Shown here one piece after another: positions 9,994 to 18,125 of a stretch of DNA of 64,000 bases. The position numbers and the translations under genes were made by a program. The notes below the pieces were generated by a model, which worked only from the letters and a program-made list of their open reading frames with translations, ran no database searches and had not been told where the DNA came from. The stretch covers positions 1,736,001 to 1,800,000 of the forward strand of contig NZ_CP080524.1 in the NCBI RefSeq assembly GCF_024746795.1, written 5' to 3'. This DNA is from Mesorhizobium sp. AR10. GTDB lineage: Bacteria; Pseudomonadota; Alphaproteobacteria; Rhizobiales; Rhizobiaceae. Positions within the stretch are counted from its first letter, which is position 1; every line of letters begins with the position of its first letter.

Positions 9994-10039
9994 GCCTTCG
10001 ACGAATTTGATGTCGAGATGCAGCTGGTTTGAAATCTAT

Positions 10040-10501
10040 CAGCGCATCGCATGGTTAGCAGCCACGCTATTGGGAATCGCGTGCAAGGAGAGCACACCAA
10101 TAAGTGCTAGAGCTAGGTCGAGGCACTCTTGCTTCGTACGCCGTGAGTCGAAGTCCGAGTCATAGTGGTTGAGGGATCGACGGGCTTTCCGCCACAGGCA
10201 TGGCTCGCCGATGCCTCGCCAAGGATTGACTGATGTTGCGCCCAGGATTTGGCGATATCTCGCCATCATTTCAAAGGTCTGACGGCAGCCCTCGCAGGAG
10301 GGCTACTTGGAATTGGCCTGATCTTCGGGCTTCTTGGGATGGACCCTGTACATGAAGCCTCGCCGGGCTGCTACTTCGTTCGGTTCCCAGAGGGCGAGAC
10401 CGACCATGTCCACAAGGGCTTCAAGATTGGGGGATCTCGCGGTCGTCGTAACGCGTCCGAGCACAGAGCCAATAGCTCTCAGGGCGAGCCGAGTGTCTCG
10501 A
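10040..10501. other. no confident gene; degenerate sequence
   Basis: Frames in this stretch are short or lack family motifs. A minus-strand frame (10303-10800) runs through it, but its sequence past ~10500 matches nothing I recognise. It probably represents decayed coding sequence between two pseudogenes. Confidence 0.35.
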
Positions 10502-10804
10502 TCAGGCAGCATGAACGCAATCTCCCTCATGTGGACTTCTTCTTCTACGAATGGCTTGTACCGCCCGCGGTGGACAAGAATGGACCGGCCGAAACCACTG
10601 CTCCGATACGCACGGCCACTTTTCCTCGACAGACATGTTGTAGCGGGCCGGGCATGAAAAAAACGCAGCCAACTCCTCCGTATAGAGATGACGGTTTGCG
10701 GAGGTGACAGCATGAATTTGCATAGAGCCACCCAAGGGTTCCATGATCCCGACTGTTGTGACTCCATTTTCATGTGCATCAAATAGGCAAAATTGCCCAA
10801 TCAA
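10502..10804 (-). pseudogene. possible remnant of a LuxI-type acyl-homoserine lactone synthase
   Basis: The minus-strand frame has ANRHLYTEELAAFF followed by RYNMSVEEKW. This resembles the start of LuxI-family autoinducer synthases of rhizobia (NRHLY..EL..., RH.(V/I)(Y/F)VEE..W). After that the expected D-FD block and the C-terminal half are absent and the frame ends. Only ~40 residues support the call, so it is tentative. If right, it is the 5' part of a lost quorum-sensing synthase. The nearby LuxR-type genes are of the NarL kind and are not its obvious partners. Confidence 0.3.
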
Positions 10805-11465
10805 CAGAATTCAAAGACGTAGCTGACGATCCCTTAATGCTCATACCACTGTCTGGTAGTCGAACAAAGTCCAGCTTTCGGTGTATGGAATCAAAATGAT
10901 TTTGATCGCCCTTTCCGAAATACTCAATATGCAGGACGTCCCCCAAGTGATCTACCCGGCGCTGCCCAACTCCTGCTCGCGTCCGGTCAGCGATATGCGG
11001 CATTGAATCGAGGTTAACGTCTGGAAGTACATCGAACTCGCCCGTTGGCGATCAGCAGGTTGTGAATCTGCTCCGACAATTGCTGGCCGGAAGGATGGTC
11101 GGACCGATACCGTGACGAGATATGCTTCCTTGATGATCCGACCAGTCGCTAGCCAAGAGGCTCCGTTCTATTGGAACCAAGCCGGAAGTGCGGTCGACCG
11201 GGGCTCAACCAATATGACGGAGTGGATCCGTATCCGGCAACGACATTTAGCTCGTGCGTTGAATGGCGCTGGCTGCGTTCACTGAAGTCCAACGCTGCGC
11301 GTGAGCATTCAACATGTTGCCCCCTCTCGATCTCGACAGGGAAGCCGGCAGAAGGTGTACTTTCTGCTTACTGCGGCAGGCAAAAACTTTCGTTTAGCTC
11401 AACCGAAAGTTGTCACCCGCCGCGAGAAGCAGACTCTCCGCGAGAAAAATTGTACGTTTCGGGTA
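10805..11465. other. no confident gene; one unassigned minus-strand frame
   Basis: A minus-strand frame at 10779-11003 encodes 74 residues including VDHLGDVLHIEYFGKGD. It is faintly like the end of a sulfotransferase, but I cannot assign it. The rest, to the end of the regulator gene at 11466, shows no supported coding sequence. Confidence 0.3.
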
Positions 11466-12233
11466 TCAGGACAAATCTACCCCGGTATTCATATTTTCGG
11501 CAGGATAGAAGTCATTCATCTTGTAGACGACCTCCGTTCTATTCGTGGCCCTTAGTTTTTTCATAATATTTCGAATATGAACCTTTACGGTGCTTTCCCG
11601 AAGTTGAAGTTCGTAGGCGATAATCTTGTTCGCCTTTCCTTTTCGAAGCGCCGTGACCACCTCCGTCTGGCGCGGGGTGAACATGTCGCTCAGTTCCCGC
11701 GTCTTGGAAGATCCAGTTTCGATCAGATGCTTGACTGCCAGGATGCTGCTTGCTGGGATGAAAACCCCGCCTACAACAGCCAGTTCCAGCGCTTCCACAC
11801 AAACGTTGATGTCGACCGAGGTCAGGATGTAGCCCCTGGCTCCAATCTCCAAGGCTTTGAGGACCTGTATGAAGTCATCGGAATCCGCGAGGATCACTAC
11901 CGGGACTTTGCCGAGTTCGGCAGTGAGCTTGACGATTTTGTTGGTCTCCTCGGTCTCTGTGACCTTTCGGTTCCCGAGATTGTAAAGGACCGCGCCGAGC
12001 GGCGGATGCTGATCCTGGACCGATCGCCATTGCTCGATTGACGCGCAGTTCAGAACACTCAGGCCGAGTCTGTGTCTTATCAAGGCCTGCGCGAGACATT
12101 CCCGATCCAAGGGTTTGCTATTGACGATCACGAGACTCTTTTCGCCCACCGCTGGTGGAGCTGTCTCCGGATTGCCCCTGTCTGTGATTCTAGAAAGTGA
12201 CTCCCCATTTTCATATGAATGTTGCGTGTCCAT
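11466..12233 (-). CDS. LuxR/NarL-type regulator with an atypical receiver domain
   Basis: A protein of 255 residues. Residues ~30-150 resemble a receiver fold (KSLVIVNSKPLDRECLAQAL; later VPVVILAD and GARGYIL), but the phospho-acceptor position reads AVLYNLGN rather than D. The C-terminal ~65 residues are a LuxR helix-turn-helix (FTPRQTEVVTALRKGKANKIIAYEL, split here by its turn, then ESTVKVHIRNIMKKL). It stands alone between decayed genes, with a long upstream region holding two perfect palindromes (12255-12273 and 12303-12317). Its base composition looks more AT-rich than its neighbours. Likely a phosphorylation-independent regulator of surface polysaccharide or a neighbouring function. Confidence 0.8.
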   Translation of the reverse strand: MDTQHSYENGESLSRITDRGNPETAPPAVGEKSLVIVNSKPLDRECLAQALIRHRLGLSVLNCASIEQWRSVQDQHPPLGAVLYNLGNRKVTETEETNKIVKLTAELGKVPVVILADSDDFIQVLKALEIGARGYILTSVDINVCVEALELAVVGGVFIPASSILAVKHLIETGSSKTRELSDMFTPRQTEVVTALRKGKANKIIAYELQLRESTVKVHIRNIMKKLRATNRTEVVYKMNDFYPAENMNTGVDLS

Positions 12234-12254
12234 ACTTGCCTACCCCTTATTTGC

Positions 12255-12273
12255 GCGACCTGCACCAGGTCGC
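12255..12273. promoter_or_regulatory. 19-bp palindrome upstream of the LuxR-type gene
   Basis: GCGACCTG and CAGGTCGC form a perfect 8-bp inverted repeat around a 3-base spacer. It lies 22 bases before the start codon of the regulator at 12233. The size and symmetry fit the operator of a dimeric helix-turn-helix protein. The ACCTG...CAGGT arms recall lux boxes. Autoregulation is an inference. Confidence 0.5.
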
Positions 12274-12302
12274 TACTCCCCTAATCCAGTTGTAAGTATT
12301 GC

Positions 12303-12317
12303 GGGTCAGTGTGACCC
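12303..12317. promoter_or_regulatory. 15-bp palindrome upstream of the LuxR-type gene
   Basis: GGGTCA and TGACCC form a perfect 6-bp inverted repeat with a 3-base spacer, about 70 bases before the start of the 11466-12233 gene. It has the same 3-base spacer as the palindrome at 12255-12273 but a different arm sequence, so it may bind another regulator. Confidence 0.4.
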
Positions 12318-12824
12318 TGAGGGGCAATACACCAAACTCGTTTCACGCTTTTTCTTGGTTTAACCGTCCTATGTAACCCCTTCTTCATACAGGACTACAA
12401 CTTTCGCGGGTGATGCGAAATAGCAAGAAAGGTTTAGATCTGTGTGGGTATCCCGCGTTTTTGTCAGCAATCTGCTATTGGATCAGGCAAACTTGCATCG
12501 AATTTTATCCAAAAGGCGTAGATCAATTGTACGCCGCGCAGCCGAAAGGCGTGTGAAATTTTCTTTGGTGGTTCCTGTCATCGCTTCGTCGCGGCGAGGA
12601 TCTGCCGGGCATATTCGGCAATCGGCTCTTGTGATGGCACTCCAGGCGCGCGTTTCCGACACGCTCGCAAACAGCCAATAGGCAGGCCGGCGTCTGAATT
12701 CTGCGTGACAACAGCATCTTCGATGCTGCCGTGGCCGGAAATCGATCAAGAATGGCCGAAACTTTTGTACTAGACCAGACGAACAGCCCTTGTCGGGCTT
12801 GTGGCTCATTTCACATTGGAAGCC
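12318..12824. other. intergenic region, no gene recognised
   Basis: Relatively AT-rich sequence between the minus-strand regulator and the plus-strand acyltransferase remnant. Frames are short and without motifs. It must contain the regulator's promoter; no certain -35/-10 pair was identified. Confidence 0.4.
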
Positions 12825-13165
12825 ATGCAGAGTCGCTCCACCTTCATAGATGGACTCCGCAGGATCGCCGCGATGGCAGTTTGCCTGTTTCACGCGTTGC
12901 GTGGGTCTCATATCGATATTGTGCCGACCGATGTGCTGTCGATCGTCGTGATGGGTGAGGCGGGAGTGGCAATCTTTTCGTGATCAGCGGCTTCGTGATC
13001 ACTCACTCGCTGTTGAGGTCCGAATTGCCGCTCCGCGGCGTCGGGCACTTCATTCTTCGCCGTTCAATCCGCCTCGATCTGCCCTATTGGCGGCGATTGC
13101 GCTCGCCGTCGGATTCTCAGCGCTTGCAAGCGTGACCCAACGGCAAACCGCGTCGGCACGTCGCC
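12825..13165 (+). pseudogene. acyltransferase 3, N-terminal fragment with a frameshift
   Basis: The start reads FIDGLRRIAAMAV, LFHALRG, MGEAGVAIF. A frameshift near 12980 moves the continuation (VISGFVITHSLLRSEL, then a piece with AAIALAVGFSAL) into the other frames. Similarity stops near 13160, where the minus-strand flavin reductase gene ends. Only about a quarter of an OafA-type acyltransferase is left. It is the third such remnant in the window, and its sequence differs from the other two. Confidence 0.72.
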
Positions 13166-13172
13166 GAGCGGA

Positions 13173-13673
13173 TCAGAGCACGTGGTAGCCGCGCTTGTGA
13201 TAGATCAGCGGGTCCAGTCCGTCGGCATGGCGAAAGCGAAGGCCAATGACACGGCCGAACAGCACCCGGTGTGTCGCGACCTCCCGGGTTTCCGTCACCT
13301 CGCAGTCGAAGGTGGAAATTGCATCTTCCAAGACCGGCGCGCCGCTGGCGAGAGTCGTCCAGGTGCCAAAGGCAAATCGCTGCTGCTGATCGAGATCGGT
13401 CATGCCGGAAAAGGCATGAGCGAGATCGGCATGCGGAGCACCGAGTGTGTTTAGGGCGAAGACACCGTTTGCCGCGAACAGATCGTTCCTGGCGCTCTTG
13501 CGGCTGAGGCAAACCAGTACGGTCGGCGGCTCGTCGGAAACCGAGCAGGCCGCAATCACCGTAGCGCCGCGCCGGCCGGCGCTTCCGTCGGTCGTCAAGA
13601 TTTGGACTGCTCCCGCGAAAAGGCTCATGGCCTCGCGGTAACTGCGCGGTTCGACGGCATTCCTCATGAGCAT
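13173..13673 (-). CDS. flavin reductase domain protein (HpaC/RutF type)
   Basis: A protein of 166 residues from the ATG at 13673, close to the family's ~170. Visible marks are [12 protein letters not shown], the [15 protein letters not shown](V)LVCLSR block that binds flavin, FALNTLG, and a C-terminal H-D-L-YH-RGY. Such proteins reduce free FMN or FAD with NAD(P)H for a partner monooxygenase. No partner is visible here. The reading frame has no stop upstream and runs in from an rmlD fragment (from 13829), so a longer chimeric start is possible; similarity supports 13673 or the ATG two codons later. Confidence 0.82.
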   Translation of the reverse strand: MLMRNAVEPRSYREAMSLFAGAVQILTTDGSAGRRGATVIAACSVSDEPPTVLVCLSRKSARNDLFAANGVFALNTLGAPHADLAHAFSGMTDLDQQQRFAFGTWTTLASGAPVLEDAISTFDCEVTETREVATHRVLFGRVIGLRFRHADGLDPLIYHKRGYHVL

Positions 13674-13709
13674 TGCGTTTCGCTCCTTGGCTTCTCCGCT
13701 ATCGCACGG

Positions 13710-13850
13710 CCGCAGGTTCGACCGATCTTCCAACCGATCGATGACAACTGCGACGTTCGTCCGCCAATCTGTAGGTTGGGTGCCGAACTGCTGAATGATC
13801 TTCGACGTATCGAGCCGCGACGAGGCCACGCCGTACGCCTTTGGCGCGCT
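13710..13850 (-). pseudogene. rmlD: C-terminal fragment of rmlD (dTDP-4-dehydrorhamnose reductase)
   Basis: The minus-strand frame here reads [19 protein letters not shown]...VIDRL, the characteristic C-terminus of RmlD ((N)SRLDTSKL...FG..LPDWR). Only the last ~45 residues remain. They follow a 5' fragment of rmlA and run in frame into the flavin reductase. RmlD makes the last step of dTDP-L-rhamnose synthesis. This fragment is evidence of a deletion that joined rmlA' to 'rmlD. Confidence 0.6.
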
Positions 13851-14012
13851 GGGGCCCGCTCGAGGTCGCGCGGTGTCGCGACGCCTAGGATGTCTCGGAT
13901 GCCTACGAGCATTAGCGCCCCGAGAGGATAGTAGATCATCGGCTTGTCAAATTTCGGTAGCAGTTGCTTCGAAATCGAGACCATTTCCCCCTGCCAGGAT
14001 GATCCCTTTCAT
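13850..14012 (-). pseudogene. rmlA: N-terminal fragment of rmlA (glucose-1-phosphate thymidylyltransferase)
   Basis: From the ATG at 14012 the minus strand reads [11 protein letters not shown], the nucleotide-binding start of RmlA. After a short deletion and frame change it continues [18 protein letters not shown] and [18 protein letters not shown]. About nine residues (normally between GGNG and SKQ) are missing. Similarity ends near 13850, where the rmlD tail begins; RmlA is normally ~290 residues. It would start dTDP-rhamnose synthesis but is clearly dead. Confidence 0.8.
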
Positions 14013-14487
14013 AGGATGTCTCGAAATACCAAGAGATCAATTCCACAAAGAATAGTCTGAGCATAGATTGGATGATTGTTGCCTTTTCTCATTACAACTG
14101 TGCCTTTACGCTAAATGCCGATGCCAGCTCTGGGGTCTCGCGCTCAGAGCAAATTCCAGCGCAGTCAGTATCACGCGTACGGCATGAGCGGGATCAACTC
14201 CTTTTGCACGATCCCATCCGCCTTTCCTCCAGGGAGGTCACCCAATGGCGTACGGAGTGCTACCCCACTCAGCTGTCGGATTAGGCGCCCAGGAGACGTT
14301 GAGGTGGAGGGCAATGTTGAAAAGTCGTGACGAAGCCGACCAGAAGGCACCTTGAGCCACGGCTTCAGACGAACTGTCCAGCGGCCACGGTCATTGGGGT
14401 TGCCTGGTGACCGGGGCAGAAACCCAGATGAGAGAGCTCGGCCAGGTGGCAGACCTTCGCCGTATTCGGCAATGCAAACCGATGCTG
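14013..14487. other. no recognisable gene
   Basis: Between the rmlA fragment and the LysR gene. A long minus-strand frame (14171-14731) crosses the region, but it overlaps the LysR gene out of frame and has no family motifs. I see nothing I can support here. Confidence 0.4.
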
Positions 14488-15495
14488 TCAGGAACCAGGT
14501 TCGACGCCTGACATCATCCAGTCGAGCCTGGGTTCGATCCAAGGCGCCAGCTTCACGAACTGCGGCAACGCGCGCACTCTGACGAGGTTGCGGGCAAGTT
14601 CGGCAATGCGGGGGCCCAGCGTCCCGAACTCCTCCCGACGGGTAACGAATGTCAGTTGGCGGGAAAATCCCGGGCCAGGCAGGGGTAACACTTCGACGCC
14701 GTTGGCATAGGCAACTCCTTGAAGCAGGCAAAGCGGCGTTGTGATGGCGACGCCAACCCCGGTCGCCACCATTGCCAAAAGCGAGTCCGAGGTGTCGAAC
14801 TCGAGCATGCGTGGCGGCTCCAGCCCAAGCCTGCGCAAATGCCGGTCGACATGCGCGCCGCTATGCGACCGCGCGCTGTGGCGTATGAGATGATGACGGG
14901 AGAATATTTCGCGTAGGTCTTGGTCTTTGCAATATGGACCAACGTCTTTCGGGACGAGCAGCAGATAGGGCTCCCGAAACAGCGGGTAGCGGAGGATGTC
15001 GTCGAGACCCTCCATCGGGTCCGAGGTGACGGCTGCGTCGATAGCGCGACGCATGAGCGCCTCTGTGTGGGAGAAGGCCAGTCCTGACCAGGCGGTCAAT
15101 CGCAGCGCGAGTGCGCCGTCCACCAGTTCCTTGACGAGATAGGCGCCGATCGTGCCCGCGAAAGAGTCGACGAGGCCCAGGCGCAGGTCCAGGCGCTCCG
15201 GCATTGCGGCGGCGGCCCGCACTGTCTCGACCACCCGGTTGACCCGCTGCATGACTTCCTCGGCCTGACCTGCCAGTACGCTGCCGGCATGGGTAGGGAG
15301 GAGGGGCCGCCGGTCGCGATGCAGGAGCGTCGCGCCGATTTCCTTCTCGGCTCGGCGAACAGCCTGGGACACGGCTGATTGGGTCAGGCCAAAGCGCGAT
15401 CCGGCCGCGCTCATGCTGCCGGTGTGGATCACGGCAGCCACGATTTCAAGCGTCCTGAGGTCTAGGCTGCCCTTCATCTGCTTTATCATCATCAT
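14488..15495 (-). CDS. LysR-type transcriptional regulator of the Asn/Asp cassette
   Basis: A protein of 335 residues. The N-terminal winged helix (~10-70) has LDLRTLEIVAAV, GSMSAAGSRFGLTQSAVSQAVRRAE. The remainder is the periplasmic-binding-protein-like effector domain. It is transcribed away from the amino-acid ABC transporter gene with ~200 bases between the starts, the usual layout for a LysR protein controlling its divergent neighbours. An inverted repeat TTTGGCAT...ATGCCAAA begins 14 bases from its start codon. Several Met codons at the start leave the exact N-terminus open by a few residues. The effector is likely Asn, Asp or a product, by context only. Confidence 0.9.
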   Translation of the reverse strand: MMMIKQMKGSLDLRTLEIVAAVIHTGSMSAAGSRFGLTQSAVSQAVRRAEKEIGATLLHRDRRPLLPTHAGSVLAGQAEEVMQRVNRVVETVRAAAAMPERLDLRLGLVDSFAGTIGAYLVKELVDGALALRLTAWSGLAFSHTEALMRRAIDAAVTSDPMEGLDDILRYPLFREPYLLLVPKDVGPYCKDQDLREIFSRHHLIRHSARSHSGAHVDRHLRRLGLEPPRMLEFDTSDSLLAMVATGVGVAITTPLCLLQGVAYANGVEVLPLPGPGFSRQLTFVTRREEFGTLGPRIAELARNLVRVRALPQFVKLAPWIEPRLDWMMSGVEPGS

Positions 15496-15509
15496 AATCC
15501 AAAGTCATA

Positions 15510-15539
15510 TTTGGCATTAATCTCTCTTCTTATGCCAAA
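15510..15539. promoter_or_regulatory. inverted repeat, probable LysR operator
   Basis: TTTGGCAT (15510-15517) and ATGCCAAA (15532-15539) are perfect 8-base inverted arms 14 bases apart, in an AT-rich setting between the divergent LysR and transporter genes. The position close to the regulator's start codon fits autorepression with activation of the divergent operon, as known for LysR proteins. Confidence 0.5.
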
Positions 15540-15642
15540 AATCAATTGCAGCGAAGCGCCCAAAGCTGCATCCCTATTGCGAAGGCCGCTGCCGGAATCG
15601 AGCGAAGGCCTCTCAACAATAAACAGAGCAAGAAAGCGCCCT

Positions 15643-15658
15643 CGAAGCCGTGGCTTCG
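15643..15658. promoter_or_regulatory. short hairpin in the leader of the transporter operon
   Basis: CGAAGCC and GGCTTCG pair perfectly around GT, 36 bases before the ATG of the binding-protein gene. It could be an operator half or an mRNA hairpin near the ribosome site. Function is not shown. Confidence 0.3.
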
Positions 15659-15693
15659 CGGAAGCGCGAGATAATGGAACACTCTCAACGGAG

Positions 15694-16542
15694 ATGAAAA
15701 TGCGCGTTTTGAAGACACTTGCTTTCGGACTTGCGATTGGCCTTGGGGTGGCTGGAGCTCGCGCCCAGACTCTCGACTGCGGTGACGATACCTTGTGCAA
15801 GGTGGAGGCGGCCAAGGTGCTGAAAGTCGGGACCAAGGACGACTATAAACCTTGGTCGTATCGGGCTCCCGACGGCAGCTTCGCCGGCATGGAAGTTGAC
15901 CTCGCCAACGCGCTCGGCGAACTCCTCGGCGCCAAGGTCGAAATCGTGAAGGTCAACTCGGCCAACCGCTTCGAATTCCTCGCCCAGGGACAGATCGACC
16001 TGATGATTGCCTCGGCCACCGACAACGCCGAACGCCGGCGAGTGGTGGGCTTCGTACACCCGAACTACTACTCGTCCGGCTACAACGTTCTCCTGCCGAA
16101 AAAGGTGACGGCGACGAAGTGGGAAGAGGTGGCTGGCCAGACCATCTGCGCAATCCAGGGAGCCTGGTACAACAAGCCCGCGCAGGAAAAGTTCAAGATT
16201 GAACTCTTGGCCTTCGCCGGCACCGCGGAAGTCGACAGCGCGTTCCAACAGGGCCGCTGCATCGGCGTCCTGTCCGATGACAATATGATCAACGTGATGC
16301 TCGCCGACCCAAAATGGGCGGACTATCACATGTCGCTGCCGACCCAAGATGACGCACCGTGGGGCATCGCCGTCCGGCTGAACGATCTCGATAAGCCCTG
16401 GGGCGTGCTGGTCTCCGGCGCCATCGCCAACTGGCATCGCTCGGGCAAGCTTCTCGAACTGGAGAAGGCCAATGGCATCGCCGAATCCGCATATCTGCGC
16501 AAAATGCACGAGGCGCTGAAGGACCACCTGCCGGCGGAGTGA
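15694..16542 (+). CDS. amino-acid ABC transporter, periplasmic binding protein (family 3)
   Basis: A protein of 282 residues from the ATG at 15694, which follows a purine-rich AACGGAG site; the frame extends further upstream without similarity. Residues 1-25 form a signal peptide ending ARA-Q. The solute-binding family 3 fold is seen in LKVGTKDDYKPWSY, GMEVDLANALGELLG, GQIDLMIASATDNAERR, and WGIAVRLND. It should capture a polar amino acid and deliver it to the two permeases downstream. Asn or Asp is inferred from the lyase and asparaginase genes in the same direction. Confidence 0.9.
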   Translation: MKMRVLKTLAFGLAIGLGVAGARAQTLDCGDDTLCKVEAAKVLKVGTKDDYKPWSYRAPDGSFAGMEVDLANALGELLGAKVEIVKVNSANRFEFLAQGQIDLMIASATDNAERRRVVGFVHPNYYSSGYNVLLPKKVTATKWEEVAGQTICAIQGAWYNKPAQEKFKIELLAFAGTAEVDSAFQQGRCIGVLSDDNMINVMLADPKWADYHMSLPTQDDAPWGIAVRLNDLDKPWGVLVSGAIANWHRSGKLLELEKANGIAESAYLRKMHEALKDHLPAE

Positions 16543-16619
16543 GACGGCCATCCGTGCCGGTCGAGCATGAGCGATCCGAAGACATAACTCCACCTCTCGG
16601 CGTCGTGCTCTGATCAAGC

Positions 16620-16647
16620 GTCCGGTTCCCCACGGGAGGAACCGGAC
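16620..16647 (+). promoter_or_regulatory. strong stem-loop between binding-protein and permease genes
   Basis: GTCCGGTTCC and GGAACCGGAC form a perfect 10-bp stem with an 8-base loop, ending 21 bases before the first permease start. No T-run follows. Hairpins in this place of ABC operons commonly protect the binding-protein mRNA or stop part of transcription, giving excess binding protein; that role here is inferred. Confidence 0.6.
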
Positions 16648-16668
16648 ACCTCTCCAGGGGAGCGGACA

Positions 16669-17418
16669 ATGCTCGAAATGTTTCGTCAATATGCGCTCGA
16701 TCTAAAGGCGTCAGGCATCAACCTGACGATCCTCTACGACGCCTTCGATTTCGAGCGCTTCGTGACGGGGCTCATGACGACTTGCGCTTTGATCGTCATC
16801 TGCACGTTTTTCAGCATCCTGATCGGCGGCGGCGGCGCAGCCGTGCTGGCGCTATCACGCGGTCCGGCGGCCATGCTTGTCCGTGCTTATGTGGCGCTCA
16901 TCCGCAACACGCCCTTGCTCGTGCAGATGTATTTCTTCTATTTCGCGGTTGGCAGCCTGATGCCTGTCGGCCAGAACGCCATCGGCCTGCCGGTGCCCCT
17001 GATCGGCAATTTCACCTGGGCGGTGATCGCGCTCTCCCTCTATGCCGGTGCCTTCAACATCGAGACGTTCCGCTCCGGTCTCGGTGCGGTGCACAACTCG
17101 TATGAGGAAGCGGCGCTAGCGCTTGGCTATTCGCGCTTCAAGGCGTTTCGCTACGTCGTCGTGCCGCTGGGGTTGCGCTTCTCTTTTGCATCGCTTGCCA
17201 ACAATCTGGTCGACCTCACCAAGTCGACGACCGTGGCCTACGCGATCGGCGTGGCGGAACTGCTCTACGTGTCCAACCAGATCTGGTCGGACTCCCTCAA
17301 TACATTCGAGATGATGAACGTCATGCTGGCCATCTATCTGCTGCTCACTGGCATCGTGGTGTGGATCATCGGCCGCGTGCAGGCGGCGATGCGCCTGCCC
17401 GGCTTCGGCGCGAACTGA
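16669..17418 (+). CDS. amino-acid ABC transporter permease 1
   Basis: A protein of 249 residues of the HisM/GltK type with about five to six membrane helices. The ALIRNTPLLVQMYF block and the cytoplasmic EAA loop (YEEAALALGYSRFKAFRYVVVP) that docks on the ATPase are both present. It lies in an operon with a second permease 13 bases downstream and the ATPase beyond. It probably forms a heterodimeric channel with that second permease for Asn/Asp-like substrates. Confidence 0.92.
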   Translation: MLEMFRQYALDLKASGINLTILYDAFDFERFVTGLMTTCALIVICTFFSILIGGGGAAVLALSRGPAAMLVRAYVALIRNTPLLVQMYFFYFAVGSLMPVGQNAIGLPVPLIGNFTWAVIALSLYAGAFNIETFRSGLGAVHNSYEEAALALGYSRFKAFRYVVVPLGLRFSFASLANNLVDLTKSTTVAYAIGVAELLYVSNQIWSDSLNTFEMMNVMLAIYLLLTGIVVWIIGRVQAAMRLPGFGAN

Positions 17419-17431
17419 ACGGATTACCCCG

Positions 17432-18118
17432 ATGTCAGAAACCACGATCTTTGCCGATATCTTTCGCTGGCTGCCCTTCGTGCTATGGGGCTTCGCCCTC
17501 AACATCCTGATGAGCATTCTGGCAATCACGCTCGGCACGGCGGCGGGCGTATTCCTGGGGTTCGGGCAGATATCGCATGTCCGGCTGATCGGCAGGATCT
17601 CCCGCCTTGCCACCCAGCTGTTTCGCAACGCGCCCTGGCTGGTGCTCCTGTTCTACTGCATCTTCCTGATGCCATATTCGTTTACCGTGTCCGGCGTCAC
17701 TTACAACGTGCCAAGCTGGCTGCGCGCGACGCTCGGCTTCAGCGTGCCGGTTGCGGCGAATTTTTCCGAGATCGTGCGCGGCGCGATCGGCTCGATCCCA
17801 AAGGGGCAGTGGGAGGCGGCCGAAGCGCTCGGCTATTCCAGGACGGTCACCCTGTTTCGCATCATCCTGCCGCAATGCGTTACGCGCATGCTGCCGCCGT
17901 GGATGAACCTTTACGCGCTGCTCATCACGGCAACGCCGCTGGCGTCGATCGTCGGCGTCGACGAAGCTCTGGCCCGCACCCAGGCGGCGGTGCAGTCCGA
18001 GGTGCAGCCCGGGTTTCTGATCCCGATGTACCTCACCTTGCTCACAATGTTCTTTCTCTACGCCTATCCGATTTCCCGCGTCAGCGCCGCGCTCGAGCGC
18101 CGCTTCCAAACTGTGTGA
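17432..18118 (+). CDS. amino-acid ABC transporter permease 2
   Basis: A protein of 228 residues, homologous in plan to the preceding permease: hydrophobic N-terminus, FRNAPWLVLLFYCIF, and an EAA loop (WEAAEALGYSRTVTLFRIILPQ). It ends 7 bases before the ATPase gene. Together the two permeases make the membrane part of the importer. Confidence 0.92.
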   Translation: MSETTIFADIFRWLPFVLWGFALNILMSILAITLGTAAGVFLGFGQISHVRLIGRISRLATQLFRNAPWLVLLFYCIFLMPYSFTVSGVTYNVPSWLRATLGFSVPVAANFSEIVRGAIGSIPKGQWEAAEALGYSRTVTLFRIILPQCVTRMLPPWMNLYALLITATPLASIVGVDEALARTQAAVQSEVQPGFLIPMYLTLLTMFFLYAYPISRVSAALERRFQTV

Positions 18119-18125
18119 GGTTTTC

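Noticed and set aside
14171..14731. Minus-strand frame of 186 residues as a gene
   Set aside because: It overlaps the LysR gene out of frame and has no recognisable domain.
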